Assembly: GCA_024234395.1 (NCBI GenBank)
Contig: JACKOH010000003.1
Span: 434,001-498,000, forward strand
Length of the DNA: 64,000 nucleotides
Source: Pseudomonadales bacterium
Lineage (GTDB): Bacteria; Pseudomonadota; Gammaproteobacteria; Pseudomonadales; Pseudohongiellaceae
Direction: 5' to 3'
A program made the position numbers and the translations under genes. Within the stretch, counting starts at the first letter, position 1, and every line of letters starts with the position of its first letter. This document shows, piece by piece, positions 33,237-41,774 of this stretch. Below the pieces are notes generated by a model. That model made no database searches, had not been told where the DNA came from, and saw nothing but the letters and a program-made list of their open reading frames with translations.

Positions 33237-35462
33237 ATGTTGAAGAAATCTTTATCAGTGGCCGTGGTTGCAGCCTTGGGCGTGACGGCCCTGGCTCCGC
33301 TCACCCCGGCGGTGGCGCAGGACAACATGGTGAATAACAGCTACTGGTGGCCGAATCGGCTGGACCTGAGCCCACTGCGCATGGGAGCTCCGCAATCCAG
33401 TCCGCTGGGCAGCGATTTTGACTATGCCGAGGCCTTTGAGAGCCTCGACATGGACGCCCTGAAGGCAGATCTGGTGCAGCTGATGACTACCTCCCAGGAC
33501 TGGTGGCCGGCGGATTTCGGTCATTATGGTCCGTTTTTCATCCGCATGGCCTGGCACAGCGCCGGGACCTACCGCACCATCGATGGCCGCGGTGGTGCCG
33601 ACGGTGGCAATCAGCGCTTCGCTCCGCTCAACAGCTGGCCTGACAACGCCAATCTGGACAAAGCCCGGCTGTTGCTGTGGCCCATCAAGGAAAAATACGG
33701 ACGCGCCATTTCCTGGGCCGACCTGATGATCCTGGCGGGCACTGTCGCCATGGAATCCATGGGTTTTGAAACCCTGGGCTTCGCCGGTGGCCGCACTGAC
33801 GAGTGGCAGCCTGAGGAGGTGAACTGGGGGCCGGAGGGCGAATGGCTGGCCGCGGATCGGCGTGATGACAGCGGTCGTCTGAACGGTCCATTCGGTGCCA
33901 CCCAGATGGGACTCATTTATGTCAACCCGGAAGGTCCGGGTGGCAACCCCGACCCGCAGGCCGCTGCGAACGCCATTCGCGAGGCGTTCGGGCGCATGGC
34001 GATGAACGATGAGGAAACTGCCGCGCTGATCGCCGGTGGACACACTTTCGGTAAGGCTCACGGCGCCGCCGATCCGTCCCAGTATGTCGGGCCGGAGCCC
34101 GAGGCAGAAGGGTTGACCGCGCAGGGCCAGGGTTGGCTCAGCAGTTACGGCAGCGGCAAGGGTGCTGACACGATTACCAGCGGCCTGGAAGGCGCCTGGA
34201 CTATCGATCCGGCTGCCTGGACCCACAATTACCTGGAAAATCTGTATGCGTATGAATGGGTGCAGACTCGCAGCCCGGCCGGCGCTGTCCAGTGGGAACC
34301 TGCCGATGGCGAGGGTGAGAACCTGATCCCCGATGCCCACGACGCTTCCCGCCGTCATGCTCCGATGATGTTCACCACGGACCTGGCTCTGCGGGTCGAT
34401 CCCATCTACCGGGAAATCACTTCCCGCTGGCTGGAAAATCCGGAGCAATTCGAGGATGCCTTCGCCCGTGCGTGGTTCAAGCTGACTCACCGGGATATGG
34501 GGCCGACCAGCCGCTATCTGGGCGACCTGGTACCGGATCAGGAATTCGTCTGGCAGGATCCGATTCCGACCCCGGACTATGATCTGGTCAATGATCGTGA
34601 CGTAAGCCGGCTTAAGCGCGAAATCCTGGAATCCGGACTGACTGGTCCTGAACTGATCCGCACGGCCTGGGCTTCGGCTTCGACCTATCGCGAAACCGAT
34701 ATGCGTGGTGGTGCCAACGGCGCCAGGGTCCGCCTTGCGCCGCAACGGGACTGGGCAGCCAACAATCCTGCTGAACTGACCCGGGTACTTGGAGTCCTGG
34801 AGCAGATTCAGGCCGACTTCAATGACAGGAGTTCCCGCAAGCAGGTCTCCCTGGCCGACCTGATCGTACTTGGCGGCGCCGCCGCAATCGAACAGGCGGC
34901 TGGACAAGCCGGCTACGATGTCGATGTCCCATTCATTCCCGGTCGTGGTGACGCCACCCAGGAAATGACCGACATGGAGTCTTTCGCAGTGCTCGAACCC
35001 ACTGCGGATGGGTTCCGGAACTACTTCGCCGCCGGCAACAGTCGTTCTCCGGCCGAGATGCTCATCGAGAAAGCCGCACTGCTGGACCTGACCATTCCGG
35101 AAATGACGGTACTGGTAGGCGGTCTGCGTGCCCTTGACGCCAACACCGGTGGCGTCGATCACGGTGTATTCACCAATCGCCCCGGTACCTTGAGCAACGA
35201 CTACTTTGTCAACCTGCTGGACATGGCGACCGTCTGGAGCCAGTCCGATGCCGAAATGGGACTGTATGAAGGACGCGACCGCAGTACCGGTCAGATCAAG
35301 TGGACTGCGACACCGGTGGATCTGATCTTCGGATCCAATTCCGAACTGCGGGCGGTCGCCGAGTTCTATGCGGCAGACGATTCGCGGGAGCAGTTTGTCC
35401 GTGACTTCGTCGCTGCCTGGACCAAGGTGATGACTGCAGACCGCTTCGACCTGGAGTCCTAG
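33237..35462 (+). CDS. katG: Catalase-peroxidase with signal peptide
   Basis: 741 residues from the ATG at 33237, after GAGAGGACGATCG. The first 28 residues are a signal peptide (VVAALGVTALAPLTPAVAQ), so this is a periplasmic KatG like KatP of E. coli O157. The distal haem residues Arg103, Trp106 and His107 (FIRMAWHSAGTYR), the tyrosine segment LIYVNPEGPGG that joins the Met-Tyr-Trp adduct, and the proximal histidine in IAGGHTFGKAHGA are present. The duplicated C-terminal domain (about 430-741) is complete. It destroys H2O2. It lies 74 bp before an IS110-family element. Confidence 0.96.
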   Translation: MLKKSLSVAVVAALGVTALAPLTPAVAQDNMVNNSYWWPNRLDLSPLRMGAPQSSPLGSDFDYAEAFESLDMDALKADLVQLMTTSQDWWPADFGHYGPFFIRMAWHSAGTYRTIDGRGGADGGNQRFAPLNSWPDNANLDKARLLLWPIKEKYGRAISWADLMILAGTVAMESMGFETLGFAGGRTDEWQPEEVNWGPEGEWLAADRRDDSGRLNGPFGATQMGLIYVNPEGPGGNPDPQAAANAIREAFGRMAMNDEETAALIAGGHTFGKAHGAADPSQYVGPEPEAEGLTAQGQGWLSSYGSGKGADTITSGLEGAWTIDPAAWTHNYLENLYAYEWVQTRSPAGAVQWEPADGEGENLIPDAHDASRRHAPMMFTTDLALRVDPIYREITSRWLENPEQFEDAFARAWFKLTHRDMGPTSRYLGDLVPDQEFVWQDPIPTPDYDLVNDRDVSRLKREILESGLTGPELIRTAWASASTYRETDMRGGANGARVRLAPQRDWAANNPAELTRVLGVLEQIQADFNDRSSRKQVSLADLIVLGGAAAIEQAAGQAGYDVDVPFIPGRGDATQEMTDMESFAVLEPTADGFRNYFAAGNSRSPAEMLIEKAALLDLTIPEMTVLVGGLRALDANTGGVDHGVFTNRPGTLSNDYFVNLLDMATVWSQSDAEMGLYEGRDRSTGQIKWTATPVDLIFGSNSELRAVAEFYAADDSREQFVRDFVAAWTKVMTADRFDLES

Positions 35463-35535
35463 TTCCGGGAGCCGGAGCCCCGGATATTGGGGCTCCGGAC
35501 GACCCGCAGAGCAGTTCCATAATTAATCAGATGAA

Positions 35536-36919
35536 ATGGACACCGCCCTCCCCAAATCGGCATCAAAGTGCCATAGTTGAAGCGTTACCCATCAACTAAC
35601 AGAGAGGACGGTATCCATGGACAAGATTAGCGTGATTGGTTTGGATTTGGCAAAGAATGTGTTTCAGGTACATGCGATTAGTGAGAATGGTAAGACCGTG
35701 CTGCGCAAGCGACTCTCTCGAAGCCAGGTGCGGAAGTTTTTCGCGAAGCTCCCACCCTGCCTTATTGGCATGGAGGCGTGTGGCGGCTGTCATTACTGGA
35801 ACAGGACGTTGAGCGGGTTAGGTCACCAGGTAGGAATGATGGCTCCGGCCTTTGTGAAACCGTACCTGAAATCGAATAAGAATGACCGCAACGATGCTGA
35901 GGCGATCTGTGAAGCGGTACAACGGCCCTCGATGCGGTTCGTGCCCCTTAAAAGTCCAGAACAACAGGCCGTCTTGCATCTGCACCACGCTCGGCAGCAA
36001 CTGGTCAGTCAGCGCGTTGCCCTGAGTAACCATCTCCGTGCGGTCTTGGCGGAGTTTGGCATTTGTCTTCCACAAGGCACGAACAGTATCTCGCAGCGGT
36101 TGGCTGGCATCTTGGAAGATGGGGAGAATGAGCTGCCGATGCTCACCAGGTATCTGCTGGCAGAGCTTAAGGCAGAACATGATCAGTTGATAGATCGAGT
36201 AAAGCGCCTGGAGAGGCAGCTGAAGAGTTGGCACGAGAACAATGAGCGGAGTCAGCGGCTGGAGACTATTCCTGGCATTGGCTTGCTCACTGCCTCTGCG
36301 CTCGCGGCGACTGTTGCCGATGGGGAGGGGTTTGGTAATGGACGGCAGCTTGCTGCGTATCTGGGGTTGGTTCCTCGGCAGGCTTCATCTGGTGGCAAAG
36401 AGCGCTTGCTGGGGATCAGTAAGCGAGGTGATGGCTATTTGCGCAGTCTTTTGATCCATGGCGCCAGGGCGGTGATCCACCATGTGCGACGACGCCTGAA
36501 GAAGGGTTTACCAGGTGGCAATCCGTGGGTAGAACAGTTGCTGCAACGCTGCCATGTCAACGAGGTCGCTGTGGCGTTAGCCAATAAGATGGCGAGAATC
36601 GCCTGGGTATTGTTAACCAGGCAGGAAACCTATCGGTTAAGTCGGGGTAGTGCGTGAACACAGGTCTGAAATGCCCCTGAAATAACGAGTAACGGAGGTC
36701 ATCCAACGATTGCATAAGTGAAGCTATGACGAAACAGGTCAGACCGCGACGGGTCAAACCCGAGGAACCTCTTGAGGTGATAACCTCTTTGATCAGATAG
36801 GGCCCCGTCGGCGAAGTTCATAGAGGCCAGGAGCAAAGATCCATAAACAGGCCGGATGTAAGACTGCAATCGACCACTATTCGTCAATGGAATTCACTTG
36901 GCAAACGGGCGGTGTCCAT
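35536..36919 (+). mobile_element. Insertion sequence, IS110 family, IS1111-like
   Basis: Subterminal perfect inverted repeats of 13 bp, ATGGACACCGCCC at 35536-35548 and GGGCGGTGTCCAT at 36907-36919, enclose one DEDD transposase gene. The 250 bp between the gene and the right repeat are non-coding, as in IS1111-type elements. True ends lie a few bases outside the repeats. Codon and base use look less GC-rich than in the neighbours. Target duplications are not expected for this family and none was seen. Confidence 0.88.
35617..36657 (+). CDS. IS110-family transposase
   Basis: 346 residues. The N-terminal DEDD (RuvC-like) domain has IGLDLAKNVFQVH (Asp10) and MEACGGCHYW (Glu), then KSNKNDRNDAEAICEAVQRPSM (two Asp). 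The C-terminal transposase_20 domain carries LETIPGIGLLTASALAATV and AYLGLVPRQASSGGKERLLGISKRGDGYLR, with the conserved serine region. All catalytic residues appear intact, and no frameshift is visible, so it may be active. GAGAGGACGGTATCC precedes the start. Confidence 0.95.
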   Translation: MDKISVIGLDLAKNVFQVHAISENGKTVLRKRLSRSQVRKFFAKLPPCLIGMEACGGCHYWNRTLSGLGHQVGMMAPAFVKPYLKSNKNDRNDAEAICEAVQRPSMRFVPLKSPEQQAVLHLHHARQQLVSQRVALSNHLRAVLAEFGICLPQGTNSISQRLAGILEDGENELPMLTRYLLAELKAEHDQLIDRVKRLERQLKSWHENNERSQRLETIPGIGLLTASALAATVADGEGFGNGRQLAAYLGLVPRQASSGGKERLLGISKRGDGYLRSLLIHGARAVIHHVRRRLKKGLPGGNPWVEQLLQRCHVNEVAVALANKMARIAWVLLTRQETYRLSRGSA

Positions 36920-36940
36920 GTAAGAGGTTCCTTAAATATA

Positions 36941-36972
36941 AACGGCGACAAGAGATTGGCGCCGTTTTTTTA
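36941..36972 (+). terminator. Rho-independent terminator right of the IS element
   Basis: AACGGCG (36941-36947) pairs with CGCCGTT (36960-36966), followed by seven T including the last stem bases. No gene except the transposase lies directly upstream. It may be the original terminator of katG, now cut off by the insertion. Confidence 0.7.
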
Positions 36973-37072
36973 TGCAGGTTTTTCTTAACCAGGCCCATTG
37001 TTCAAGTGCATCGATTCGTGTAACTATTGACCGGGTCTGAAGCTCTCAATCATAAGAATAAAGGACTCCACT

Positions 37073-37567
37073 ATGCATCATTCAATCAAATGGGTAACCC
37101 TGCTGCCTGTTTTCCTGTGCGGCGTCGCGGTAATCCTGAACCTTCAACCTGCCAGTGCACAGAATAACCTGGAGGCGGTCAGGCAGCAGTTTGTGGGTAG
37201 TTACGAACTGATTGGCTTTGTGAGTATCGATGAGGACGGCCAGGAAGTGGATCGGGAGTACGTAGGCCGTATCATGTACGATGAATACGGCAATATGGCA
37301 GCTCAGGGCATGCCTGCGGATCTGCCTGACCGCGCCCGCGATGCCACGGAAAATGTTCAGGCCGGCTTTGCCTACTGGGGATCGGTGAGTTTTGACCTCG
37401 ACCGCGGTATTGTTATCCACCATGTACAGGGTTCGCCAACACGCGGCAGCTGGCCCGGTTCGGACAACGTCCGGTATTTCGAACTGCGGGACGATCTGTT
37501 GATACTTTCAGTTAAAAACAGCGAAGGCCGTACCACTGCGAGATTGACCTGGAGAAAATTCAAGTAA
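37073..37567 (+). CDS. Exported lipocalin-like domain protein
   Basis: 164 residues. The signal peptide ends NLQPASAQ. The remainder matches the bacterial lipocalin-like domain (PF13924 type): FVGSYELIGFVSIDEDGQEV, then YVGRIMYDEYGNMAAQ, a central helix, and closing strands VRYFELRDDLLILSV and TTARLTWRKF. These short beta barrels are found in secreted proteins of unknown ligand. It is a single-gene unit followed after 3 bp by repeat copy 3. Confidence 0.82.
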   Translation: MHHSIKWVTLLPVFLCGVAVILNLQPASAQNNLEAVRQQFVGSYELIGFVSIDEDGQEVDREYVGRIMYDEYGNMAAQGMPADLPDRARDATENVQAGFAYWGSVSFDLDRGIVIHHVQGSPTRGSWPGSDNVRYFELRDDLLILSVKNSEGRTTARLTWRKFK

Positions 37568-37570
37568 GCT

Positions 37571-37720
37571 CTAACGGCCCGTTGAAAACTCTCAGGTGAG
37601 CGCAAGACCAGGCAAAATCTGGCGAAAAAGCGTGGTTTACACGCCGTAAATGAGCATTTTGAGCCAGATTATAACGCCAACTTATTGTGCCGGCTGAGGT
37701 TTTTCAACAGGCTTTGTTAG
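37571..37720. repeat. Inverted-repeat element, copy 3 (150 bp, opposite orientation)
   Basis: It reads as the reverse complement of the copies at 11494 and 22592: GCAAAATCTGGCGAAAAAGC, then TTTACACGCCGTAAATGAGC and ATTTTGAGCCAGAT. The terminal parts are GTTGAAAACTCTCAG and CTGAGGTTTTTCAAC. It fills the gap between two convergent genes and includes the TAA stop of the quinoprotein gene. Confidence 0.85.
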
Positions 37721-39849
37721 TTATTGTCCCCGAGAGAAAAGACCCACAGCGTCGCTCCGGCAGCCGGCAGATTGATACCTGCCGACTCACGCATGGTGCG
37801 GGTATGGATGCCCCCGGAGTTGGTGGCGACAGCAACGTACTGCCTACCGGAAGCCAGAAATGTCACCGGATAAGAATTGACAGCATTATCCAGGCGACGT
37901 TGCCACAATACCTGCCCACTGTCCTGATCGAGCGCCTTGAACCAGCGATCCACCGAACCGATAAATAACAGGCCGCCGTCAGTGCTCAGGTTGGCGGCTG
38001 CCTGGGGACCGGGCTGGCGTACACCCCAGACTACATTTCGGGTATTCAGATCCACAGCACTGATAATGCCAAACATGCCTTCCGCGTCGGGATCGGGGTA
38101 CTTCTGCCAGCGCTCCCCGGAACTGTCGTCGCGACAGGTATCGGAGAGCGGAATGTAGAGAATGTGCGTGTTCGGATTGAATGCCGTCGCCTGCATGTTG
38201 CGGGCACCCAGCCAGTCGGGACAGATTCCCGGCAGGGAATACTGGGTCAGCTTCGCATCCAGTGCCGGCACTGCGCTGGGAAACAAAGTCTTGGTGCCGG
38301 TGCGGGGATCGATTTCGGCGACGACATTCTGCATATCGAGGTCGAAAGACCAGAGATATTCGCCGGTGGCTGCATCCAGAGCGTCGAAGATCCCCAGTTT
38401 GCCACCGGTGACAACAACCTTGCGCATCACACCGTTTACCGGTAATTCCAGAATCTGCCGCTCATAGGCCCAGTCGTGATCCAGCTGGTCATTGGCTGCA
38501 TGCTGGTAAAACCAGATCAGCTCTCCGGTATCGGCATCGAGCGCAACTGTGCTGTTGGTATACAGTGCGTCGTTATTATTGAGCTGATCTTCCGGCCCTT
38601 TGCGCAGACGCTCTGTATCATAGGTTGGTGCTGGCCCGAAGTACACCAGGTTCAGTTCCGGATCAAAACTGCCGGGTATCCAGACCGATCCTCCGGTGCG
38701 CTGTTCCAGTGTCAGACCGTTCCAGGTGTCACCACCCGGCTGACCGGGCCTGGCGACTGTCCAGAATCGCCAGGCTTCCGTCCCGGTTGCCAGGTCGATG
38801 GCGAGAATGAAGTTGCCCCCTTCCACTGCCTGGCGTCCGGTCAGACCGATGATAGCCTTGCCATTGGCGATAACCGGTGCACTTTTGAACCAATGGCCAT
38901 CCTCCCCGTTCAAGGCCACCTTGTGATCCCAGACCGGTCGACCATTGCGGGCATCCAGTGCGACCAGATGCATGTCCGATGTGGGAACGAGCAGCAGGTT
39001 ACCGGAGATCGCCAGGCCCTTTTTGGAATCCGCTATGCGCCCCGGCTCCAGCTGCCGTTGCCAGCCCCACAGCAGTTCGCCGCTGGCGGCATCAAAAGCC
39101 TGCACCACGTCACCAAAACTGTAGCTGTACAGGATTCCGTTGCGTACCAGCGGAACCATCATGTTGGCGCCTTCCGGCAGCGACCAGGCCCAGGCCAGTT
39201 GCAGAGATTTCACGTTGTCCCGGTTGATCTGTTGCAGAGGGCTGTGGCCCCAGGCATTCAGGGTGCGTCGCCAGTTGAGCCAGTCTTCAGCGGGGGGATC
39301 CAGCAGTTCAGCCCCGGTAACCGGGGTGAACTTCGCCAGCAGTGGCGAGTCGGCAAGGGGTCCCCCGGTGTCATAACGTAATTGACTGGTCGTGACGCGA
39401 GGCAGATTACCCGGTTGAGCTGGTGGAAGTGCAATTCCGGTCAGTGCGCTCAGTTGTTCGGGTAGTGGGCCACCTCCGGCACTGATTCCATTCTGCCTCA
39501 ATAGAAACGCCAGCAGTGCGGTATAGGTACTGTCACTCAGTGAGTCTTCAGCACCCGGTGGCATACGCCGCAGATTGTCGGCCAGGTCCGCCAGGGGCTG
39601 TCCAACCCAGCGTTCGGCAAAATAGGTACCGCTCAGTGCGGGAATCAGCGCCAGGCCCTGCAGAACATCGCCATGACAGGTGGCGCAAACTGCCATGTAC
39701 GCCTCTTCACCCTGTTCGGCCTGTTGCGCTGTAAAGCCGGGAAATTGCGGTCCTGAATCGGCAGCAAGTAATGGCGCGGAAACGGGCAGACCGATAACGA
39801 TTAAGAACAGAACGCAGGCTCGCAATCTTGACAGTATTCCCGAGCTCAT
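37717..39849 (-). CDS. Quinoprotein (PQQ-type) dehydrogenase with N-terminal cytochrome c domain
   Basis: 710 residues. A signal peptide (about 1-29) is followed by a cytochrome c domain with haem motif CATCHGDVLQG (about 55) and a probable Met ligand further on (RRMPPGAEDSLSD). A beta-propeller of the PQQ dehydrogenase type follows (about 185-700), with repeated W-motifs such as GTEAWRFWTVARPGQPGGDTWNG-like and DTGELIWFYQH. The order, cytochrome first, is the reverse of the usual quinohaemoprotein alcohol dehydrogenases. It probably oxidises an alcohol or aldehyde and passes electrons to the respiratory chain; substrate unknown. The stop codon lies inside repeat copy 3. Confidence 0.88.
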   Translation of the reverse strand: MSSGILSRLRACVLFLIVIGLPVSAPLLAADSGPQFPGFTAQQAEQGEEAYMAVCATCHGDVLQGLALIPALSGTYFAERWVGQPLADLADNLRRMPPGAEDSLSDSTYTALLAFLLRQNGISAGGGPLPEQLSALTGIALPPAQPGNLPRVTTSQLRYDTGGPLADSPLLAKFTPVTGAELLDPPAEDWLNWRRTLNAWGHSPLQQINRDNVKSLQLAWAWSLPEGANMMVPLVRNGILYSYSFGDVVQAFDAASGELLWGWQRQLEPGRIADSKKGLAISGNLLLVPTSDMHLVALDARNGRPVWDHKVALNGEDGHWFKSAPVIANGKAIIGLTGRQAVEGGNFILAIDLATGTEAWRFWTVARPGQPGGDTWNGLTLEQRTGGSVWIPGSFDPELNLVYFGPAPTYDTERLRKGPEDQLNNNDALYTNSTVALDADTGELIWFYQHAANDQLDHDWAYERQILELPVNGVMRKVVVTGGKLGIFDALDAATGEYLWSFDLDMQNVVAEIDPRTGTKTLFPSAVPALDAKLTQYSLPGICPDWLGARNMQATAFNPNTHILYIPLSDTCRDDSSGERWQKYPDPDAEGMFGIISAVDLNTRNVVWGVRQPGPQAAANLSTDGGLLFIGSVDRWFKALDQDSGQVLWQRRLDNAVNSYPVTFLASGRQYVAVATNSGGIHTRTMRESAGINLPAAGATLWVFSLGDNN

Positions 39850-40119
39850 GGCCCTGCTTACCTCTCTACCCTATTACTTTATTCTACATTCTACTTTTTA
39901 TTCTGATTCTGCTTTCGTGCGTCTTTTCTTACGTCTCTTCTTACTTATCGTTCTTTTTAACCAGGCTTACTCAGGCTGTTTCGCGATTAGGTTCTTTTCG
40001 GCTTGCTAATTTTATCGGTACCAACGCCATGCCACGGCGCGGTGTCAGCCGCTCCGTCAGTTCAGTGGCCACAGCGATAACCTCTTAACGCCGCAGCCAC
40101 TGTATTTATGCCGCCTGGA
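39850..40119. other. Purine-rich leader region upstream of the quinoprotein gene
   Basis: On the strand transcribed into the quinoprotein gene, 39855-39965 is almost free of C, with repeated AGAAT pentamers (AGAATCAGAATAAAAAG...). It should stay unstructured as RNA and may help ribosome entry. No gene is supported in this 270-bp stretch. Confidence 0.4.
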
Positions 40120-40797
40120 TCAGTCGGTGGCGAAACAATAAAGCAGTCCGGCGCCGCCGACACTGACCAGGTTCTCCTGAGTGCATCCCGGGGTGCCATG
40201 AGCGGAGTTCCAGGGGGAGCCCGGGGTCATGAATGAATAACGGTCCGCGTGCCCCACTCTGGCACTGCCCTCAGTATTGCTGGTCCAATTGTTACAGGTC
40301 TGGTCCTGGCCGGCGGGATAACCGGTGCCATCGATACGGGAACCGGTCAGGACATCATGTTCCGAGAAATCCGGATCGCCGTCGATACGCGAGGCAAACT
40401 GGTTGCCGTTCTCGTCAAGCGTAAACTCCCAGTTGAAATTGGAATTATCGTAATGCAGGTTCTCCACACTGGTGGCCATGACCACCCCCCGGGAATTGGC
40501 CCAGGGTCCGGACCCGATCCGGTCGCGGGCATTCACCGCACCGGGGCCCTGGGTACTCAGATAGGCTGCCCAGGTACGATGTCCGGCGCCGGCCGCAGTG
40601 GCCAGAGTCTGGCAGTGAGCATCGGCACCGGCTAGGCCACCGAGATTACCGCCGTCACCGATGCCGACACTGGTAATGAAGAAACCCATTTCGGGCGGCT
40701 CTTCGTCCTGCTGCTGTGCCACCAGAGTCAATCCCGGTAGTGCCAGAACACCGACAGAAGTTAGCAATGCGGCAATGGCTTTCTTGTTATGCGTCAT
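40120..40797 (-). CDS. Exported lectin-fold-like protein of unknown function
   Basis: 225 residues with a signal peptide (...LPGLTLVAQQQ). The mature part opens FFITSVGIGDGGNLGGLAGADAHC and continues TWAAYLST, AVNARDRIGSGPWANSRGV, ending YCFATD. This is a recurrent secreted domain in Proteobacteria and some bacteroidetes, related to C-type-lectin/collagen-endostatin-like folds. Four cysteines in the mature protein (HCQTLA, QTCNNW, PGCTQ, LYCF) suggest two disulfides. No enzymatic motif. Role unknown; surface or periplasmic binding is inferred. Confidence 0.75.
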   Translation of the reverse strand: MTHNKKAIAALLTSVGVLALPGLTLVAQQQDEEPPEMGFFITSVGIGDGGNLGGLAGADAHCQTLATAAGAGHRTWAAYLSTQGPGAVNARDRIGSGPWANSRGVVMATSVENLHYDNSNFNWEFTLDENGNQFASRIDGDPDFSEHDVLTGSRIDGTGYPAGQDQTCNNWTSNTEGSARVGHADRYSFMTPGSPWNSAHGTPGCTQENLVSVGGAGLLYCFATD

Positions 40798-40862
40798 GAT
40801 TCCTGACCCCGCTACAATGAATGAAACCCGATTCTAGCAGCAGGATTTGACCGTTTCGCCAC

Positions 40863-41663
40863 CTATTGATCGGCATAATGCAGCAGTTCGACGCGCACAC
40901 CGTCCGGGTCCTCGAAAAAGGCATAGCGTAAATTCTGGAACGGCCGCGAATCACTGATCAGGGTAACCCCCATCTGCTGGAATTGGGAACTGGCCACCAC
41001 CACGTCCTCCACCTCCCAGGCGAGATTGCGAACCGCGCGGTCTGCAGACGAAACGACTTCATCATCGCCGGCAGGAGAAGCCAGCAACCAGACACCTTCG
41101 AAACGCAGGCCGTCCAGACGCCCCTTGAATGACTCCCTGACCCCACCCAGCTTGCTCTGGTACCAGTCCAGGGTTGCGGTCGGATCCGGGACGCGCAGGT
41201 GGATATGATGGAAATCCGGCCACTGGGGATCCTGCACCAGCTCGAACTTGACTCCCCAGGGGTCTTCCACATAGGCCATCGGGAAGAATCCCTCGATATT
41301 CCGCATGGGGCTCAAAACGGTGGCGCCGCTGTCCTCGAGCCTTGCCATTACCGCGGCCAGGTCAGGAAATGACAGACCAATATGGTCGATCACACTGCCG
41401 GTGCTGGGACGAATTTCGTCGGTGGGAATAAAACGGAAATAGGTGTCGCCAAAATACACCAGGCCATCGCGTTCTTCACCATCAAGGTATTCGACATACC
41501 ACTGCCGGGCGCCATCAGGATCGGTCACTGCGATGTGCAGATTGTCATACTTGACGGTATCAACCGCACCCTGTGCAGTTACCGACAACAGGAATCCGCA
41601 GCATAGGGCGACCAGCAGCAATACGACTTTGTAAAGTGGGGGTAGAGTGTTTGTTCGCTGCAT
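40863..41663 (-). CDS. Exported VOC-superfamily protein, two domains
   Basis: 266 residues. A signal peptide (...SVTAQG) precedes two vicinal-oxygen-chelate domains (about 35-145 and 150-265). Domain 1 starts YDNLHIAVTDPDGARQWYVEYL and ends VEDPWGVKFELVQDP. Domain 2 starts FHHIHLRVPDPTATLDWYQSKLGG and ends FEDPDGVRVELLHYA. His and Glu at the usual metal positions are present in each half. Members are glyoxalase I, dioxygenases and binding proteins; the reaction here is unknown, and export is unusual for the family. No operon partner is evident. Confidence 0.85.
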   Translation of the reverse strand: MQRTNTLPPLYKVVLLLVALCCGFLLSVTAQGAVDTVKYDNLHIAVTDPDGARQWYVEYLDGEERDGLVYFGDTYFRFIPTDEIRPSTGSVIDHIGLSFPDLAAVMARLEDSGATVLSPMRNIEGFFPMAYVEDPWGVKFELVQDPQWPDFHHIHLRVPDPTATLDWYQSKLGGVRESFKGRLDGLRFEGVWLLASPAGDDEVVSSADRAVRNLAWEVEDVVVASSQFQQMGVTLISDSRPFQNLRYAFFEDPDGVRVELLHYADQ

Positions 41664-41774
41664 TGTTCTTTTCCTCTTCTGTTATTTAATTGTTTTGTTT
41701 TTTTTGGAAGCAGTGATTCCAAGCAGGCAGAAAGGTCACTGGTGCAATCAGCGGGTAGCGTTAACCTCCGTCCG

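Noticed and set aside
33255..35162. 635-codon ORF on the minus strand
   Set aside because: It is antisense to katG, whose product is recognised along its whole length. The reverse frame is open because of GC-rich codon bias and shows no known motif.
39828..40088. 86-codon hydrophobic ORF on the plus strand
   Set aside because: The hydrophobicity comes from the pyrimidine-rich strand opposite the quinoprotein leader. No start context supports translation.
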